Shown piece after piece: positions 11,130-23,100 of a DNA stretch of 64,000 nucleotides. Numbering within the stretch: the stretch's first letter is position 1; each line of letters starts with the position of its first letter. Below the pieces are notes generated by a model. The model was not told where the DNA came from. It searched no databases and was given only the letters and a program-made list of their open reading frames with translations. The DNA lies in contig JAJHZJ010000014.1 of NCBI GenBank assembly GCA_023548195.1, forward strand, positions 14,422,718 to 14,486,717, in the 5' to 3' direction. The stretch comes from Bettongia penicillata ogilbyi. Lineage: Eukaryota > Chordata > Mammalia > Diprotodontia > Potoroidae. The position numbers were made by a program, and so were the translations under genes.

Positions 11130-12413
11130 AAAATGTTCTGTTTGTGCCAATCAATAGACACTTTCTCCATTACACTCTTCCATTATTGAATATTTATATA
11201 TCTTATATACACAACACATACCAATCCATATTATATATTATCCTATTATATTATACATATATATACATATATTACATATACAAATATATATTTATTTCAA
11301 AACTTGTCCTAGTTGATTTTCTGAGGACAGCTTATATGTGTGTATGCATGTACACTCAATATGTACCCAATACATAAACATACATACATATGTGTATGTT
11401 ATATGAATATGGATATGTGTATGTATCTATCTATCCTCAGCAAATCAGCCAAGGTGAATTTTTACTTCATTTTCCATGCCTTCAAACCAGAATAATTCTC
11501 TGGAGTCTTGGAGAGATTTCTGCATTGTTTTTTCTGAATGCCTTCCATAGTACCTCGTATTAAATTATCTTAGAAAAATTAAACAAATTAAAGATTTTGC
11601 TGCCTCATAATTCAGAAATCATAAATGTCCCAAAATAGAGAGTTGTTCAGATTCAACAAAGAATATTTTATAAACCTTATAAGAGATGATTGCATCTTTT
11701 CACTAGTAAGTGCCTGACTTGATGTTTCAAAGGCTTTTCCTCCCTCCAAAGACAATAAAGAAAAGAAAAAAGAAATCAAGCTTTTCATCTCAGAAGAAAG
11801 TCTTGTTTTCACAGAGCTTCCCAGAGCCCATGAAACTCTAATCACTTCCTCACCCAGTTTGATAAGAAGCCAAGTTTTCTGGCTAAAATCTGTTAATAAT
11901 GATGTCCTCGGTGCTTAAGTTCATCTAATTGGAATCCCAACAAAATATCTAGTTATCCATTTGTACTAAAGACCAACCAAAATTTCTGTAAAGGTGCCTT
12001 AGGTGTTCCCTTTTATGGCTCAGGTCAATTTGCTCTGGGTTCCTATAAAAAAGGACAATTGAACTTTCCCTTATATATAACTGAAACTGCAAGGATAATC
12101 TGAACAAAATTCCAAGCACATTCAACAATTTGATGAACAAAAATTTTAGTAAGAAAGAAAACCCGATCAGGTAAACCCTGAACATGTATGGGGCCTTCCA
12201 AAGGAGTTAAATGGTAAAGTTTAAGTACTGAGGATTTCTAGGGCATCAGGCAAAGCTTATTTTGTGGATCTTAAGGGTCTCACATAAGGATCTCATATCA
12301 GGATCTCACAAGAAAGTAAGAAGTCTAGGTCTGCTTAAAAGTAAAATGAATGCTTATGAGTTATGTGCTCTTAAATAGTTGGTTGATCTTGAACAAGATA
12401 TTGAAAAAAATAT
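11130..12413. other. Unassigned sequence with AT-rich microsatellite-like runs
   Basis: 11200-11300 is a TATA/TATACA-rich run. 11340-11440 has TATG and TACA repeats. The rest (11450-12413) shows no gene or repeat that I can name. Confidence 0.45.
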
Positions 12414-13072
12414 AGGGGGGAAGAGCCAAGATGGTGGAGTAGACTCACATATGCTATCTCCGAATCCACAGCCCATAAATTTCCCATAAAAAGAACTTCC
12501 CAAAAATTCTGGAGCAGTGGAACCCACGCAGAAACACAATGGAAGAGATTTCAGTTCCAGAGAGCACTGGAAAGCCGTCCGCAGGGGTCCGTCGCGCTCC
12601 GGACACAGAGCCCACCCCTGTGCTGCCCTGGCCGCGCAGCCCGAGAGGAGCAGATCTAAGCAGGCTTAAGGGATGGAACCTCCTGCAGCCACGAAGGTCC
12701 CTCCATCCACAGGTGCTACAGGTCAGTGAGAGAGACTTCTGGGCTGGCCAAGAAGGGAGTGGGGTGTCTCCGTGACTCAGACCCCCTTGGGAGGCAGAGG
12801 CAGCGGCGGCCCCGGGACTCCCAGAACAGGAAGGAGCTCAGGGCCATTACCGAAGGCCTCCACATAAACCCCCTGAGGGAACTGAGCCTGGGAGGCGGCC
12901 CTGCTCCCACCCAAGCACCAGAACTTAAGTTCACATTGAATAGCAGCCCCACCCACCACGGAAAGCCCTGAGACTGGGGAGCAGCATTTTAATCTCAGAC
13001 CCCAAGCACTAGCTGGGCAGATCCAGGCAGGGGTGGACAGGAATCTCAGAAGTCAAGTAACTGGCTGGGAAA

Positions 13073-14173
13073 ATGCCCAGAAAAGGGAAGAAAGATAAGA
13101 CCAGAGAAAGCTATTTTCTTGGGGGACAGATGTTCCCGCCTTTCAATTCTGATGAGGAGGAACAATTCTTACCATCAGAGAAAGACATGGAGGTCAGGGC
13201 CTCTGTATCCCAGACATCCCAGGTGGATGTCCAGTGGGCTCAGGCCATGGAAGAGCTCAAACAGGATTTTTAAAATCAAGTTAGACAGGTGGAGGAAAAA
13301 CTGGGAAGAGAAATGAGAGAGATGCAAGAAAAGGATGAAAAATGGGTCAATACCTTGATCAAGGGGACCCTAAAAAATGCTGAAGAAAATAACACCTTGA
13401 AAAATAGGCTAACTCAATTGGCAAAAGAGGTTCAAAAAGCCAATGAGGAGAAGAATGCTTTCAAAAGCAAAATTAGCCAAATGGAAAAAGAGGTTCAAAA
13501 GCTCACGAAAGAAAATAGTTCTCTCAAGATTAGAATGGAACAGATGGATTCTAATGACTTTCTGAGAAACCAAGAAATCATAAAACAAAACCAAAAGAAT
13601 GAAAAAGTGGAAAAGAATGTGAAGTATCTCATTGGAAAAACAACTGACCTGGAAAATAGATCCAGGAGAAACAATTTAAAAATTATGGGACTACCTGAAA
13701 GCCATGATCAAAAAAAGAGCCTAGACATCATCTTTCATGAAATTATCAAGGAAAACTGCCCTGAGATTCTAGAACCAGAGGGCAAAATAAGAATTGAAGG
13801 AATCCACAGATCACCGCCTGAAAGAGATCCAAAAAGAGAAACTCCTAGGAACATTGTGGCCAAATTCCAGAATTTCCAGGTCAAGGAGGAAATATTGCAA
13901 GCAGCTAGAAAGAAACAATTCCAGTATTGTGGAAATACAATCAGGATAACACAAGATCTAGCAGCTTCTACATTAAGGAATCGAAGGGCGTGGAATAGGA
14001 TATTCCAGAAGTCAAAGGAACTAGGACTCAAACCAAGAATCACCTACCCAGCAAAACTGAGTATAATACTTCAGGGGAAAATATGGTCTTTCAATGAAAC
14101 AGAGGACTTTCAAGAATTCTTGATGAAAAGACCAGAGCTGAAAAGAAAATTTGACTTTCAAACACAAGAATGA
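13073..14173 (+). pseudogene. L1 ORF1 with one premature stop (copy A)
   Basis: ORF1 is the RNA-binding chaperone of L1 particles. This copy would be 366 codons, matching the intact copy at 50836. One in-frame TAA at 13271-13273, where the other copies have GAA, splits it into 66 codons and a downstream stretch that stays open to 14173. The order is conserved: acidic N-terminus, long coiled coil (rich in NTLKNRLTQLAKEVQKANEE), RNA-recognition domain beginning at LENRSRRNNLKIMGLPES, and a C-terminal domain with the motif TYPAKLS. Apart from the single stop the frame is complete, so the insertion is fairly young. Confidence 0.9.
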
Positions 14174-14310
14174 GAAGAAGCATGAAAAATGAAACAGCAA
14201 AGAGAAGTCATAAGGGACTTACCAAAGGTGAACTGTTTACATTCCTACATGGAAAGACAATATTTGTAACTCTTGAAACTTTTCAGTATCTGGGTAGTTG
14301 GTGGGACTAC

Positions 14311-14368
14311 ACACAGATGTACACACACACATGCACACACACACATACATGCGTGCATGCACACACAA
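14311..14368. repeat. CA-rich tract in the L1 region after ORF1
   Basis: Imperfect ACACAC/ATGCAC run. An equivalent tract lies at the same place in copy E (52073-52155), so it is part of the element and not a random microsatellite. Confidence 0.85.
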
Positions 14369-14380
14369 ATAGAGAGTAAT

Positions 14381-14652
14381 ATACTAGATATTAGGGCATA
14401 AACATTCAAAGAAGTTATTTCAAAGGAGCTAATATTACCTATAAAGAGAATACATAGGAAAACAAAAATACAAAATTTTCTCTAGCAATCTCTAAAGCTA
14501 GGATGTCTAGTAATGAAAGTCTAAAGTAGAAAATTTTTCAAATAGTTCTTTGTAAAAAGGAAGGTCCCCAAGTTATCCCAAGTCACAGTCCCCTATAACA
14601 ACATTTCTGGGGGAACTCATCTGACTATCACTTCAAATATAGCTTAAACTTC
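14381..14652. other. Unassigned gap between two L1 elements
   Basis: No gene recognised. It separates the plus-strand copy A from the minus-strand copy G. Confidence 0.4.
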
Positions 14653-17413
14653 TTTTTTTAATGTTATATTTTATTGTCTTTTTACTTTTTTGTTAAATAT
14701 TTTGCAATTACATATTTGAAATATGTAATTTATTTATCTTTTAGTTCTCAACATTTACTTCTACAGGAATTCAAAATTTCTCCCCATCTCTCTCTACCCC
14801 CTACCCCAGGACAGCATGCACCCTATCCATACCTTCCTCCAGTATGTCCTCCCTTCTATTAGCTCCCCTTCTTCAATTCTCCCCATCTATTTTCCTGTAG
14901 GGAAAAATATATTTCTGTACCCCAATGCCTGTACATCTTATTTTCCAGTTGCATGCTAAAACAACTTTTAACATTCATTTTTACAGTTTTGAGTTCCATA
15001 TTCTCTCCTTTCCTCCCCCTCTACCCATCCTCATTGAGAAAACAAGCAATTCAATATACATCATACATGTATAGCCATGTAAAACACTTTCATAATAATT
15101 GTGTTGCAAAAGACTAACCACATTTCCCTCTGTCCTATCCTGCCCTCCATTTATTCCATTCTCTCCCTTGACCTGTCCTCCCACAATAGTGTTTGCTTCC
15201 GATTAAATCTTTCCCCTTCTATTATCTTCCTTCTCCCATCCCCTTCCCCCCTGCCTTCCTGCAGGGTAAAATAGATTTCCATATCCAATTGAGTGTGTAT
15301 TATTCCCTCCTTAAACCAAATCCCATGAGAGTAAGGCTCAATTATTTCCTTTCCTCTCCTCTTCTTCCCATCCATTATAAAAGCTCTTCCCTCTTTCATG
15401 TGAGATGATTTGCTACATTCTACCTCTCCTTATCTCTTATTCCTAGTACATTCCACTCCCTCTAACTATCCCAATACTGAAAAAGGTTTCATGAGTTACA
15501 AATAACATCTTTCCATGTAGGAATGTAACTAGTTCAACTTTAATGAGTTCCTTAAGGCTTCTCTTTCCTGTATACCTTTTCATGCTACTCTTGATTCTTG
15601 TATTTGAATGTCAAATTTTCTATTCAACTCTGGTCTTTTCAACAAGAATGCTTGGAAGTGCTCTATTTCATTGAAATTCCATTTTTTCTCCTTAAGTATT
15701 ATACTCAGTTTTGCTGGATAAGTGATTCTTGATTTTAATTCTATCTCCTTTGACCTCTGGAATATCATATTCCAAACCCTTCAATTCCTTAATGTAGAAG
15801 CTGCTAAATCCTGTGTTATCCTGATTATATGTCTACAATACTTGAATTTTTTCTTTCTGACTGCTTGTAATATCTTCTCCTTGACCTGGGAACTCTGGAA
15901 TTTGGCTATGATATTCCTAGCAGTTTGCCTTTGGGGATCTCTTTCAGGAGGTGATCAGTGAATTTTTTCCATTTCTATGTTATCCTCTGGTTCTAAAATA
16001 TCAAGGCAGTTTTTCTTGATAATTTCTTGGAAGATAATATCTGAGCTCTTTTTTTAATCATGGTTTTCAAGTAGACCAACAATTTTTAAATGATCTCTCC
16101 TGGATCTATTTTCCAGGCCAGTTGTCTTTCCAATGAAATATTTCACATTGTCTTCTATTTTTTCATTCTTTTGGTTTTGTTTTATAATTTCTTGGTTTCT
16201 CATAAAGTCATTAGCTTCCATCTGCTTCCATTCTAATTTTTAAAGAATTATTTTCTTCAGTGAACTTTTGAACCTCCTTTTTCATTGGGTCAATTCTGCT
16301 TTTTAGAGCATTCTTCTCCTCATTGGATTTTTGGATTTATTTTGCCATTTAGGTTAGTCTATTTTTAAAGGTATTATTTTCTTTAGCATTTTTGGGGTCT
16401 CCTTTAGCAAGCTGTTTACCCAATTTTCATGATTTTCTTGCATCACTCTCATTTCTCTTCTCGATTTTTCCTCCACCTCTTACTTGATTTTCAAAATCCT
16501 TTTTGAGCTCTTCCATGACTTGAGACCATTGCATTTTTTTTGGATGCTTTGGATGTAGAAGACTTGACCTTTCTGTCTTCCTCTGATCATATGCTTTGCT
16601 AAGAAAATACCTTTTCACCAAGAAAGTAACTTTCCATAGTCTTATTTTTCCCTTTTTTGGGCATTTCCCCAGCCAGCTACTTGATTTTTGAGTCCTTTGT
16701 TAAGTGGAGGATATACTACCCTAGACTTCAGAGGTTTTGTGGAGATATCTCTAAGATATCTCTGGAGACCACCTCCAAGGTGGCACAATCAAAGGAGAGG
16801 AATTTACTCCTCTCCTGGCCTATGCTCTGATCTGTGAGCAACCAAAAGGCACTCTTTTCTGCCTTGGAATTGCGAGTTGCCACCAGCTCCACCATGCCAG
16901 TGCCTCTCTTCATCCCAGGACCTCCACTGAGGACTGAGAGCCATATCAGCTGCTCTATTCCCTCAAGATCTTTAGGCTGAGGACTCCAAAACTGGATGCT
17001 GATGCCACAGTGGCTGCTGCTGCCCTGGGATGGGGCTGGAGCCACACCACAGTCCTGTCTGACCCAAGAGAAAGAGGTTTCTTACTGACCTTTGAAGCTG
17101 TCTTTGGGGTTTGTGGGTTGAGAAATCTAGAAACTTCAATAGCTACCTGTGATTCAGTTCCCTGAAGCTTGATCCAGTCCTATTCTTGCCACATGACCCA
17201 GGTTAGGCTGCGCTCCGCTCTGAGCCAGATTTGAGAGACTTTTCCTGTCAGCCTTTCAGGCTGTCTTGGGTTGTAAATCTGTTTTGCTCTGTCATTTTGT
17301 GGCTTCTGCTCCTCTAGAATTTGTTTAGAGTCATTTTTACAGGTATTTTAAGGGTTATGAGGAGAGAATTAGAGCAGGTTCATCCTTCTACTCTGCCATC
17401 TTGACTCTACCTA
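14653..17413 (-). mobile_element. ORF1-only L1 (HAL1-like), copy G
   Basis: On the minus strand the 5' end lies at 17413 (plus-strand ctgccatcttgactctacc), the 5' UTR runs to 16665, ORF1 follows (16664-15580), then a purine-rich 3' region, and the element ends in an A-rich tail beside 14653. The whole unit is 2.76 kb with no ORF2. A possible imperfect target-site duplication is cttaaacttctt (14644-14655) versus cttaccttctt (17416-17426). It is more diverged than copies A, C, D and E. The 3' region differs from theirs, so it is a separate ORF1-only lineage or an internally deleted L1. Confidence 0.75.
15580..16664 (-). pseudogene. L1 ORF1, degraded (copy G)
   Basis: The minus-strand reading starts at a methionine codon at 16664-16662 with the family context (gaaatgcccaaaa). 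Fragments are open in different frames: 16621-16427 (N-terminal part) and 15768-15580 (C-terminal part ending FDIQIQESRVA). Plus-strand landmarks for the coiled coil and RNA-binding entry are at about 16070-16160 (ctcctggatctattttcc). Frameshifts and stops remove function. Confidence 0.8.
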
Positions 17414-18549
17414 TCTTACCTTCTTAAGAGAGAATATTACTATTTTCTTCAGGGTTCTAGGAATAGTACTGAAGGCTTGTGATTTCTAATAATATCAGTC
17501 AGCTAGACAGAATCAATTACTTTTACAAAAGTATAAAAAAGACAGAAGATTTTATGTATGTATATGTGCATATAGATAATATTTCTGCTATTGAAATTAT
17601 ATATACACACAAATATATGTGTGTGTACCCCCATACAGAAACTAGGGGCACATTCTAGCTTTATATATACAAGGTCACTGGAGAGAGTGAACTAAAGTTT
17701 AAAGTAGTTCTTACAAAGCAATCCCTCCACCCCAAGGCGTAGTGTCCCTTCTACACAAACAAAAATATGTCCTTGGTGACAATGGGCTCAAACTTGAAGC
17801 ACAGGATATTAAGGCACATGTGTAAGGAACACATAGGGCCAAGGGATACCCAAATTCTGAGTTCCCACAAAATTTGCTTCTAGTAAATTGTGTTGATGAT
17901 AGATAATTTACATGCCTTCTCACCTGGCCCAGCTCCTTACAGGATGAGGGGGTATTTGCTGACTGGGATGGAGGTCTCTTATTCAGCTGTTATACTAGCT
18001 CTTCACTAGACTTGACTGTTGCTACTGTTGACTATAATTGCTAATTGGACTGATGTTTCTGGTGAATTTCTTGGAGTCATCAGTCACTTGGGAACTTTAC
18101 TCTTAGATTACTTCTTTGGCTAACATCAGGAAACAATAGGTCCAAAAGAAACAGAAGCACTCTTTGCTCAAAGGAGAAAACATGGAGTCTGGGTGGGAGA
18201 TAAAATATATGCTGCCCCCTACTTCATCCCTTACCCAGAGATGCACAGCAGTTTTTACCTTACTTGCTGCCAGGAAGGGAAAGCACAAAAAAGTTGGCTG
18301 AGGGTGGGGTATATCTATTCCTTTGTAGACCAACTCCTTTCCAGTTCATCTCCTCCTGGATTATCAAGACTTCTGGCTTCTTAGCCATCTAAAAGATACT
18401 TTGGCTATCCCACACTACTAGCTCCTAAATTCCTCATAGGCAGAAATACAAGGCTTCCAGATGTTGTATTAGAACTAGGCAGAAAATATAACTCATGCTC
18501 TCACTACCCCAACAAGAAGGACAAGTTTAAAAAAAGCTAATTAATTATG
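17414..18549. other. Unassigned sequence
   Basis: No gene or repeat that I recognise, apart from short TATA/GTGT-rich runs at about 17560-17625. Confidence 0.45.
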
Positions 18550-18555
18550 TTTACT

Positions 18556-18805
18556 ATTTGTTGTTGTTATTTAGTCATTTCAGTCACATCTGACTCTTCA
18601 TTTGGGTTTTATTGTTAAAAATACTGGAGAAGTTTGTGATTTCCTTCTCCAGTTCATTTTATGGATGAGGAACTGAAGTAAACAGCGTGAAGTGACTTTC
18701 CCAGAGTCACTCAGCTAGTAAGTGTCTGAAGTCAGATTTGAACTCAGATTTGTCCCCAACTTCAAGTCTGTCACTTTATCTACTATACCACCTCACTGCC
18801 CATGT
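18556..18805 (-). mobile_element. tRNA-derived SINE
   Basis: The plus strand reads tgttgttgttatttagtcat, then ctccagttcattttatggat, then ccagagtcactcagctagta and tttgaactcagatttg, ending tatctactataccacctcac. This is the reverse complement of the common marsupial tRNA-headed SINE. The 3' tail is the CAACAACAACA run. Confidence 0.88.
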
Positions 18806-18884
18806 CTACTATTGCCATGTCTACAGTCACAATTGGTATGCTTGTTTTCTTTTTTTGAATTCAACTAAAGAACAATCACTTTTG

Positions 18885-19030
18885 CTCTAGTCACTTATTT
18901 TAACCCTGTAAATCTTTCTATTTCAAATTGTTTCTTTTAAAGAAACATCATTGAAGCCTGCTTTCTAATCTATTCTGCTATCTCCTTCCATTTTAAGGAT
19001 GAGTTCATCTATTACATTTACAATTTGGGG
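18885..19030 (-). mobile_element. Old L1 ORF2 endonuclease fragment
   Basis: The plus strand from tttctttt...aaagaaacatcattgaagcc to tctattctgctatctccttc and gatgagttcatctatta matches 39791-39885, the start of L1 ORF2 (LQETH region) in reverse. Very diverged. Confidence 0.5.
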
Positions 19031-19034
19031 GTAT

Positions 19035-19155
19035 TTCCAAAAGGTAGCAATTGATCTAGGTCTTGAAGGAGGCTGAGAATTTTAAATGTGGAAGTGATGA
19101 GGAAAAGAATTCCAGATATGAATGCATCTGGTACAAAGGAGATATTGGAGATATA
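19035..19155 (-). mobile_element. L2 fragment
   Basis: The plus strand shows ggtcttgaaggaggctgaga, then ggaagtgatgagg and gaattccagatatgaatg, which follow the reverse complement of the L2 region upstream of the 3' end, as in 60190-60220. Confidence 0.5.
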
Positions 19156-19157
19156 AG

Positions 19158-19228
19158 AGATAGAATGAATGAACTGTTGTTCATTCTATCATTCTGTTCA
19201 TTCTATCAAGAGATAGAATGAAAGTGAA
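19158..19228. repeat. Short quasi-palindrome
   Basis: The word atagaatgaatgaac faces gttcattctatc after a 4-base loop, and gttcattctatc and agatagaatga then recur. The result is a double hairpin of about 70 bases. Confidence 0.8.
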
Positions 19229-20079
19229 CTGATGAAAACTAACTTGACTGGCTAGCCTCTTAGTTTTCATTTATTCCAAGACTAATAAACCCAAAGATTG
19301 GGCATTTATCCTCAGCTACTATCCTCTTGCTTGATTGCTGCAGTAAGAGTTAAGTTCTCTAAATCCCTGCTCATCATTACTCACTATTAATAAATCTAGA
19401 AAATATTCCCATTTCACTGGTCCTGACTAGACAACTCTCTTCTACAATGGATGATAGGGCCATTTTCTATTGGTGTAAGCTGGCCCTTTGTCTAAACTGC
19501 CATATAAATTGGAGACCTTTGCCTAGGCTGTGAAAACTGTGTGCTGCTCTTAGCCAGGAACTGAGACTATTCCCCAGTGAAATCTGTTCTCTTCTTGTGG
19601 GAAGTAATAAAGTTTTATTAACTGCTATCCTTCTATGGCTATGTTGTTTAGCAAAATTCTCTTGCACTACTAGTACTAATATATATATACACATATATTA
19701 GTGCTAGTAATAGTAAGACTTTAGAAAGTTAATTTGTGAAGGCCTTTAAATGAGAAACAGAGAAATATATACTAGATGTATTAGTGAAGAAAGACATAGA
19801 CCTGCATAACAGAAGTTCAGAGGGTAAATGTTACTGGAAAAATAAGGATTGTCTCTTGATCTTAAAAGAGAGATAAAAAATGGGTTACTTGAAAGTGTGA
19901 AAGGGGAAGCTTGTGGAACTTACGTTTGAAGAACTTGATCACATGAAACAGTATGCAGTTTCATAAAACAGCTGTGTGAAAACGGAAGAAAAGAGCTGAA
20001 AGTGTGAAATACTGTGAATTTTGCTTATGAAATTAAAGGAGTGTGGTTTTAGAACTGTCAGAAATCGTATAGGTGGTCT
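19229..20079. other. Unassigned sequence
   Basis: No recognisable gene or repeat. A short TATATACACATATAT run lies at about 19680. Confidence 0.4.
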
Positions 20080-20185
20080 CTTCCAATCCTCTTACCATAT
20101 GGATGAGGAAAACTGAGAAGTCAAGTGACTTGTCCAAGTCCAAGTGACTTGTAAGTAGCCAAGCAAGAATTTGAACCCATTTTAC
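20080..20185 (-). mobile_element. MIR-like SINE fragment
   Basis: The plus strand reads ggatgaggaaaactgagaag, tcaagtgacttgtccaagtc and gcaagaatttgaacccat, the reverse of the MIR core. The segment ccaagtgacttgt is duplicated in tandem (about 20118-20152). Confidence 0.7.
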
Positions 20186-20359
20186 CTGATTCAGAATATA
20201 TTTAAATTCATTCACTCTGGTATTTATAGAAAAATTTTTGCATTTTTATCATGTTCTTAAAATGCATCTACTTGACATAGATTAGAGAATAAGGTATTAT
20301 TGTATAATTTGAAGAGTTAACAGTTAGGTTAACAGTTTCTTTTTCTGTGTGTTTTATTT

Positions 20360-21205
20360 TCCTTTGAATTTTATTAATGGCATTTGTTTTTTAAATAGTC
20401 TATTTCCATCAACTGCACCATTCAATTCTCCCTATTAAAGCAAAAAATACTAGTATATATTGTTCAATATGTCATATTCTGTGTGTTTGGTCTCCTATCT
20501 CTCTACTAAGAAAAACTATTATCATTTCTGTTTTCAGTTCTTAGGGACTAAAACTGGTTATTATAAACAACATCTGACTGAATTTTGTGTTGTTTTTATT
20601 TGAATTTTATGTTGTGGTCATCATGTACTGCTTTTCTGGTTCTGCTTATTTTGCTATATTCCCAACTTCCTCTAAATTTCTCATATCCTTCATTTCTTAT
20701 ACTGCAATAAAATTTTATTACCTACATGACACTATTTGTTAATACATTTTACAACTGATGGACAACTAATTTGTTTCTAGTATTTTGCTACCTCAAAAAT
20801 TGCTGCTATGAAAATACATCTGTGTGTGTCCTTTATTGTTGCCTTTGATTACTTTGAGTTCCCAATAATGGAAGCACTAGTTCAAAAGTATTTAAAATTT
20901 TCTATTTGTATTGCAAAATTACAAATTGATTTTCAAAACAGTTGGGTCAGTTTATAGATCTACTAATAGATATTAAGTATTCACATTTTCCCATAGTCCT
21001 TATTTTGTCACTGAATATTTTCATCTTTTATCATTTTTTCCAATCTGATTGGTATGAGTGAAATAGTTCTTTTAATTTGCATTTTCTTCATTATTCAAGA
21101 TTTCATATGATTGTTTCTTAGATAGCAAAAATGTCTGTAATTATAATCTTTTGGGAGTTACTTGTGTCCCTTGATGACTTGCCTATTAGTAAATGGTCCT
21201 AGTTT
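20360..21205 (-). mobile_element. Old L1 3' region
   Basis: The plus-strand landmarks are ttttctggttctgcttattt (about 20630), caaaacagttgggtcagttt (about 20935), and tccaatctgattggtatgag (about 21038). They match the reverse complement of L1 ORF2 end and 3' UTR in the same order as 38680-39130. It has no coding capacity. Confidence 0.7.
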
Positions 21206-21619
21206 TTTTTTAAGCTATTCTTTTCTTAATATACCTGGTGGAAGAGAAAGTTATCTTTTTCAGGAATAGTATGCGTACAATGTTTTGATAATTATGCAAA
21301 ATATCCATATCAAAACACATAGAATTAAACTACCATTTCAAGGAATTTGATCATGAAACAAAGTGGCAGATAAGAGCATAGGGCAATAGAGTCAATTGAT
21401 AGCTCCTTCAGAACTATTTGTATGCTGTGGTTGAAAGAGTAGCAATCAAAAGACATGGGTTTCTGGAATGAAATCCATATTGATTTAAAACACTACAAAT
21501 GAAAATGATCTATGCTGTATTGTATGTTTATTTATTTTGTCAAACACTTCCCAGTTACATTTTATTCTAATTTGGATTGCACTTGGGAATTTTGCAAGCT
21601 ACATGACTATGAGTTTGAC
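21206..21619. other. Unassigned sequence
   Basis: No recognisable gene or repeat. Confidence 0.4.
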
Positions 21620-21830
21620 TCCTCTGGTGTAGTGGACAGAGTACTGAACTTAGAACCAGAAGGACCTAGATTTGAACCCTATCTTATTCATTTACAAATA
21701 ATGTGATGGTAGACAGCCTATATCACTGGGTCTCAATTTACTCAAAAGAAAATTGTGGAATAGTGCTTGATAATCTCTAAGGTGATCTGTAATACTAAAT
21801 CTATGAACCTGTGATCCAATTTGGATTTCC
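21620..21830 (+). mobile_element. Diverged tRNA-type SINE
   Basis: The head gtgtagtggacagagtactg is followed by a B-box-like gatttgaacc (about 21669) and the end ctctaaggtgatctgtaata with aatctatgaacctgtgatcc, the typical tail of a marsupial SINE group. Confidence 0.7.
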
Positions 21831-22969
21831 ATTTCTTCAACTATAACCTGATGGAATTAGACAAGATTACTTCTTCAGCACTTTGTAAATCTGAATTTCT
21901 ATGATTTGGGGGGCAAGCTAAAGAACTAGTTATTTAGTTTTTCTGAAAATGTCCAAAAATAGTACTAATACTTCCTGCATTTTAACTATATTAGTAGTAT
22001 CTTGTCCATATTTCCCAGTTCAAATATACTTTAGTTTTTTTCTCAAATCTCTTGTGGCACCTTGGTAAGGTTTCTAGTACATTAGACATATCTTCCAGGA
22101 AGGATTTATGGAAAGAAATGGACAAGAATCACATGACGTGAGAATGCATGGAGGGGAAGCAACTTATACCATAAGGAAAGATTGGTGTCAATAAGAACAT
22201 AAATCCATAAAAGAAAATTGAAGCATATCTTGGCACATGAAAGAGGTGATATATATCTATAATGTAAGATGAGTTAAATAAAACAGTGTCATGTAAATTT
22301 CCATTATGTATGACAGAGTTTCTAAGAGCATCTGAATAGGCAGGCTATGTTTGTTTGTTTTTTTCCCTCTGAATCTACTACTAATGCAAGTGGTCTAATT
22401 CTAATAATGAGATCTTTCAGAAATAACTACTATCTTATCCTAGAGGGTTTTTTTCTCTTGAAAAAAAATGGAGGAAAGAATTTCTGATTCTTTTGAGTCA
22501 GCTTATGGTTATTTTTCTTTTGGCTTAAGTACCCACCACCCCATCATTTTGATTTCTGTTCTGTGACTGCATAGATAAGTGTGATTGATTTCCTTTCAGA
22601 ACATGATGCAATTCACTTGGAAAAACACTCACTCTGGAAAAATAATAAAGAGCCGCCAGAATGGGATCTTGGCTAATCTTGTGGAATTTACTCATGTATA
22701 AGTCTCTAGTGCTTGGCAGGAACAGTATTCTTTCTGTATATGTCAGCTGGCAGACTTCTGAAAACAGTCATCCCAGTTTTTATTTTTGAAAGACACAGAT
22801 TGGAATCTAACCTATCAACCAAAAAGGATAATTTGACTCCTTGGATCTCAATTTCTGCATCTTCTAAATGAAGAAGTTAATACTGGTCTTCCACCAGGCT
22901 CCAGGCAGCATATGAAAAACATGCTATTGGCAGAGGAAACTCAATTCCTGTTATAATTTTAAAGGCACA
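21831..22969. other. Unassigned sequence
   Basis: No gene or repeat recognised. Confidence 0.4.
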
Positions 22970-23100
22970 TAAACTCTTCTATGAAATTTTTCCTGGTCCA
23001 AAAAGTGGAAAGTGATTGCTCCCTTCCTCTGAACTCCCAGAGGTCTTCAATGTCTGGCTTAAGCCTCACCTTCTCTATGAAGTCTTCTTTTAAAGCTTTA
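22970..23100 (+). mobile_element. L2-like 3' fragment (weak)
   Basis: aaactcttctatgaaattttt and caccttctctatgaagtctt resemble the L2 3' coding end ('CLLHEAFP'-type reading). Short and diverged. Confidence 0.35.

Larger units (their letters stand above)
12414..14380 (+). mobile_element. ORF1-only L1 (HAL1-like), copy A
   Basis: It starts with a G run and aagagccaagatggtggag, the marsupial L1 5' end. A GC-rich 5' UTR (to 13072) with one internal monomer (12844-12918) leads to ORF1 at 13073. After the ORF1 stop at 14171-14173 the sequence continues with aaacagcaaagagaagtcat, then a CA-rich tract (14311-14368), and leaves the family within about 200 bases. No ORF2 follows. It matches the A/D subfamily (MFPPFNSD near the N-terminus). 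The 3' boundary is approximate and I found no clear target-site duplication. Confidence 0.85.

Noticed and set aside
13735..14043. Minus-strand open frames opposite L1 ORF1 (also near 31.5, 49.3, 51.5 and 63.6 kb)
   Set aside because: Antisense shadows of ORF1 codon bias; they recur in every copy only because ORF1 does.
12380..14400. Target-site duplication for copy A
   Set aside because: Short shared words such as 'gatatt' near 12397 and 14386 do not abut the element ends convincingly, and the 3' boundary is uncertain.
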